A stretch of DNA of 64,000 bases from an uncultured Clostridia bacterium (GTDB lineage Bacteria; Bacillota; Clostridia; Christensenellales; Borkfalkiaceae). The position numbers and the translations under genes are program-made. Each line of letters begins with the position of its first letter. Position 1 is the stretch's first letter. The stretch is from positions 50,238 through 114,237 of the forward strand of contig CANRAD010000003.1 in NCBI GenBank assembly GCA_947628505.1, read 5' to 3'. The notes beneath the pieces are model-generated. The model was not told the origin of the DNA, made no database searches, and was given only the letters and a program-made list of their open reading frames with translations. Below, piece by piece: positions 61,247 through 64,000 of this stretch.

Positions 61247-61727
61247 CTTTATCCTCCAACATGGCAAGAAAATCTTTCATTATACTCTCCGGCACATATT
61301 CCGCAAAGTCCTTGCCGAATTTGACGGAGTTCTTTACGAGAGTCGAGCTCACCTGCAAGCTGTCCTGATCTGCCGGAATATACAATGTGATTATTTTATC
61401 GTCGAGTTTTTTGTTCGCAAAGTAATTTGCGTTTTCATATTCCAAATCGAGAGTATTTCTTATCCCGCGCACATAAAATCTTGTGTTTTCCGCGGCGAGA
61501 ATATCCACCGCCGCGCCGTCGAAGATTACCGCGCGCACGCGGCTGTCGCCGGCATAAAGTTTTTCTATAAGGCGCTTCCTCTCCTCTTTCGTCAACAGCG
61601 GCTTTTTATCGGAATTTATCATTATCGCCACGACGACTTCGTCGAATAATTCGAGGCAAGCGTCTATTATTTTCTTATGCCCTACCGTGGGTGGATCGAA
61701 TGTGCCGGAAAACACGCATTTTTTCAT
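61239..61727 (-). CDS. coaD: Phosphopantetheine adenylyltransferase
   Basis: 162 residues, full length. GTFDPPTVGHKKI carries the TxGH nucleotide-binding motif; RGIRNTLDLEYE and VSSTLVKNSVKFG complete the active site. It makes dephospho-CoA from 4'-phosphopantetheine and ATP. The start overlaps the rsmD stop by four bases; the order rsmD-coaD is widely conserved. Confidence 0.97.
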   Translation of the reverse strand: MKKCVFSGTFDPPTVGHKKIIDACLELFDEVVVAIMINSDKKPLLTKEERKRLIEKLYAGDSRVRAVIFDGAAVDILAAENTRFYVRGIRNTLDLEYENANYFANKKLDDKIITLYIPADQDSLQVSSTLVKNSVKFGKDFAEYVPESIMKDFLAMLEDKDV

Positions 61728-62260
61728 GCTTTCAACCTCAGAAAATCAAGATATGTTATGCCGTAACGGCGTTCGTCGAAAAGTTCCGCTCCCGCAATCT
61801 CTTCCGTAAACGCCCTGTCCCGCTCGAATACGCAGACGCCGTTTTCCGTTAAAAGCCTTTTCAAAGCTATCACTTCGAGCGCTCTTATTCCCGCGTCCGA
61901 TTTGTACGGCGGATCGAGAAAAATAATATCGAATTTTTCGCCGCGGGAAAGGCAAACGGAAAAATCCGAACACGTTACGTCGTAATTGCTTTCGTTTTTC
62001 AATTTCGAAAGATTTTTCGAAAGAACCGCAAGGCTCTTCGGGGAAGAATCGTTAAAGCGCACGAACGCCGCGCCGCGGGAAATACATTCTATGCCGAGAC
62101 TGCCGCTCCCGCAAAACAAATCGAGAACGCGGGCGCCGCGCACGACGTCGGAAAGAATATTGAAAAGACTTTCTTTAACCCTGTCCGCAGTGGGGCGTAT
62201 TTCCGAGCCGCCGAATTCAACGAGTTTCAAAGAACGGTATTTTCCGCTTATAACTCTCAT
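61724..62260 (-). CDS. rsmD: 16S rRNA (guanine-966-N2)-methyltransferase RsmD
   Basis: 178 residues. RPTADRVKESLFNIL opens the fold, DLFCGSGSLGIE is the SAM-binding motif I and FLDPPY the catalytic motif IV. It methylates G966 in the small ribosomal subunit. The start overlaps the preceding membrane-protein gene by four bases. Confidence 0.96.
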   Translation of the reverse strand: MRVISGKYRSLKLVEFGGSEIRPTADRVKESLFNILSDVVRGARVLDLFCGSGSLGIECISRGAAFVRFNDSSPKSLAVLSKNLSKLKNESNYDVTCSDFSVCLSRGEKFDIIFLDPPYKSDAGIRALEVIALKRLLTENGVCVFERDRAFTEEIAGAELFDERRYGITYLDFLRLKA

Positions 62261-62862
62261 TTGCCCTTTTTGTCTCCGTTCTGCATCTCGAACACTTTGC
62301 GCTGTTTATCCCATTCCTTGTGCGCTCCGAATATATATGCGCCGCCGTGCACGCCTATCGGGAACACTATAAGAACAAGATTTATCCAGCCGGCGAGGCC
62401 TGTGAAGTACAGAGGATAAAATGCCCAACCGAACAAATATACGAGCATAAACTCGCAGACCTTATTAGGCACGGAACAGTAAATTATCTGAACTATTATA
62501 TAGGGCACGCAACTTATGAGCCCCATTACAAAGCCCTTGTAGGCCGAATATTCGCCCACTCCCAAAAGCGCGGACTTGTCCTTTGTGCCTATCTGACGTT
62601 TTTTGGTATTCTGAACAAGTCTCCTCACCGACGTTATGCCGCTCTGTCTGCCGAATATGAAATACGAAGCGAGCAGAAGTATTTCTCCGACTGCGACGAT
62701 TACTATATACAGCGCGATATCGCCGCTCGAACCGGCAAAACTCAATATAGAGGCGCTGAGAATGAGCATAAGCATAAACGGAAACGCCGCGCCCGCGAAC
62801 ATATCCTTGACTTCATACCAAAACGCCGTTCTCTTCTGCGCCGAAGTAAGATTATTTTCCAA
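62257..62862 (-). CDS. Membrane protein of unknown function, five or six helices
   Basis: 201 residues. The N- and C-termini are hydrophilic and charged; hydrophobic stretches are at about 22-44, 48-68, 110-128, 138-156 and 158-180. A Lys/Arg-rich cytoplasmic loop (RRLVQNTKKRQIGTKDK) sits in the middle. No family is recognised. It overlaps rsmD by four bases and fau by 11, so it is translated within the operon. Confidence 0.75.
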   Translation of the reverse strand: MENNLTSAQKRTAFWYEVKDMFAGAAFPFMLMLILSASILSFAGSSGDIALYIVIVAVGEILLLASYFIFGRQSGITSVRRLVQNTKKRQIGTKDKSALLGVGEYSAYKGFVMGLISCVPYIIVQIIYCSVPNKVCEFMLVYLFGWAFYPLYFTGLAGWINLVLIVFPIGVHGGAYIFGAHKEWDKQRKVFEMQNGDKKGK

Positions 62863-63379
62863 AAGTATATATCCCCCTTTCGCTTAAATAGAGGTCGAGA
62901 GGCTCGTCCCACTCGTCCTCGGTAAAATCTTCAATCTGGAAATCGTAGCCGTAGCCGACTTTCAAAGTTTTTCTGCCCTTTAAAAACCTATCGTAATAGC
63001 CCTTGCCGTAACCTATCCGATAACCTCTTTCGTTGACCGCGAGCAAAGGAACGACTGTTACGTCTATTTCGCCTTTATACTCCTCTCCGACAGGCTCGTT
63101 GATGCCGAACGCGCCCTTTTTGAGTTCGCCGTATAATACGGGCGCAAGCCGTTCGCCTTCAACCCGCGGAAGATATACGCGTTTCCCCTCGCTCAACAGC
63201 CGTTCTATCAGAAGATCCGTGCGCGCTTCCGTGGAAAACGACGAATAAACAAGAAAGCTGTTATAGCACGAAAACGCGGCCTCGAACGTTTCGAGCATGG
63301 CTCTGTCCGCTTCGAGACGCACTATTTCTCCCAGATATCTGCGTTTTACGGTCATTTTTTTGCGGATTTCACTCTTCAT
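62852..63379 (-). CDS. 5-formyltetrahydrofolate cyclo-ligase
   Basis: 175 residues of the YgfA/MTHFS family. The basic start SEIRKKMTVKRRYL, FSTEARTDLLIERLL, KRVYLPRVEG and RIGYGKGYYDRFL (folate and ATP site) are all present. It returns 5-formyl-THF to the active folate pool using ATP. The start overlaps the end of alr by 11 bases. Confidence 0.93.
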   Translation of the reverse strand: MKSEIRKKMTVKRRYLGEIVRLEADRAMLETFEAAFSCYNSFLVYSSFSTEARTDLLIERLLSEGKRVYLPRVEGERLAPVLYGELKKGAFGINEPVGEEYKGEIDVTVVPLLAVNERGYRIGYGKGYYDRFLKGRKTLKVGYGYDFQIEDFTEDEWDEPLDLYLSERGIYTFGK

Positions 63380-64000
63380 AAATTCTCAACGCACGACGGG
63401 TAACCGAACACAGCACCTCGTAAGGAATGGTGTCGAGTTTCGCCGCATATTCGGAAGCGTCCGTCATTACGGGCGCGATATCGCCTTTATAATCGCCGAC
63501 GAAAGCGTCCATGCACAGATTGTTTACGCCGAGCGGACAAGTTCTCGAAAAACCGTCGGCATAGCCGAGGCGATAAGTTGAAAACTCCTTATACTCCCGC
63601 GGAGCCGGGGCATAGCCCGCTCCTCCGCCGACGCGCTCGGTTCGTTGGACGAGGCGGGCGTAAACTTTCATGACCGGAGACGTTATTTTATCGAAACCGT
63701 CGGGGGAATAGCCGTACAGCAATATACCGCAACGCACGGCGTCTTTCAAAAATCTTCCGCCGCGCATAATTCCGCCGCTCGCCGCAATGTGTGCCGTCGC
63801 AGAAGGGTTTACGGCTTTTACGATTTTTTCCGCCTCTTCGAAAAGTTCGAGCTGTCCGAGCGACGCCCGCTCGCTGCGGGGATCATAGAGATGGGAATAA
63901 ACTCCCTTGACCTGCCCGGACGGCAAAATTTTCAATATATCTTCGAGTTCCGCAATCGAACAGCCGTATCGGTTCATCCCCGTGTTGACTTTAATATGGC
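63369..64000 (-). CDS. alr: Alanine racemase, N-terminus cut by window edge
   Basis: About 210 C-terminal residues are visible; the frame runs open through the right edge, and HIKVNTGMNRYG at the border matches the conserved HxKxDTGMxRxG region. GYADGFSR holds the catalytic Tyr of the second active site and NLCMDAFVGDY the CMD motif. It makes D-alanine for peptidoglycan. It is the first visible gene of the overlapping operon that runs on to pheA. Confidence 0.93.
   Translation of the reverse strand, partial: HIKVNTGMNRYGCSIAELEDILKILPSGQVKGVYSHLYDPRSERASLGQLELFEEAEKIVKAVNPSATAHIAASGGIMRGGRFLKDAVRCGILLYGYSPDGFDKITSPVMKVYARLVQRTERVGGGAGYAPAPREYKEFSTYRLGYADGFSRTCPLGVNNLCMDAFVGDYKGDIAPVMTDASEYAAKLDTIPYEVLCSVTRRALRIYEE

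Overview
The window looks like a chromosomal segment of an endospore-forming Firmicute of the class Clostridia with a moderately high G+C content. Evidence is the sporulation regulator SpoIIID, a YlbJ-type sporulation membrane protein, a PdaB-like polysaccharide deacetylase, a six-subunit Rnf complex, two T-box leaders, a SAM riboswitch, and aspS-gatCAB in place of any visible asnS. There are no rRNA genes, CRISPR arrays, transposases or phage genes. Most of the window is ordinary core genome, and its unusual features lie mainly in the intergenic control regions.

Layout. 1-3.1 kb (minus): a membrane protein cut by the window edge, an ABC-F ATPase and a PflX-like radical SAM protein. 3.1-4.7 kb: a SAM riboswitch and metK. 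4.7-6.1 kb (minus): proS. 6.3-11.2 kb (plus): phosphohexomutase, transketolase, nitroreductase-like and NYN-domain genes. 11.3-15.5 kb (minus): a 2-hydroxyacyl-CoA dehydratase-like protein and its double-domain activase, separated by one in-frame stop codon. 15.5-16.7 kb (minus): spoIIID and an SGNH hydrolase. 16.8-17.7 kb: tRNA-Ser(GCU) and an AT-rich orphan gene. 17.8-19.3 kb (minus): a MATE transporter behind a riboswitch-like leader. 19.35-20.2 kb: a DUF3737-type protein, followed by a cluster of DnaA boxes. 20.5-30.6 kb (minus): the protein-quality-control block dnaJ-dnaK-grpE, ysxC-lon, clpX, clpP-tig. 30.7-33.5 kb (plus): rqcH and three small membrane-protein genes. 33.5-36.8 kb: a YerC/TrpR-like regulator, a surface protein and an M18 aminopeptidase.

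36.9-44.8 kb holds an energy module: a Gx transporter and rnfCDGEAB on plus, facing a NusG-domain-II protein and the flavin transferase ApbE on minus. ApbE would attach FMN to RnfG and RnfD. 44.8-49.1 kb (minus): lgt, then leuA behind a leucine-type T-box, then a second MATE transporter. 49.2-50.7 kb: a tandem-OB SSB-like protein and the deacetylase. 51-56.3 kb: aspS-gatC-gatA-gatB behind a T-box whose likely specifier is AAC (Asn), which fits tRNA-dependent asparagine formation. 56.3-58.5 kb: rarA and a patatin-like lipase. 58.5-59.4 kb (plus): ylbJ. 59.4-64 kb (minus): a tightly overlapping run alr-fau-membrane protein-rsmD-coaD-aroF-pheA.

Promoters are very regular: nearly all have recognisable -35 and -10 hexamers 17 bases apart. 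A notable subset (genes starting at 3098, 6304, 19351, 36917, 44751 and 49146) have the start codon only 6-9 bases beyond the -10 hexamer and no Shine-Dalgarno sequence. This predicts leaderless or nearly leaderless mRNAs. spoIIID and ylbJ have candidate sigma-E promoters. The best candidates for new biology are this leaderless set, the stop-codon-split activase, the MATE leader, and the DnaA-box cluster that lies away from dnaA.
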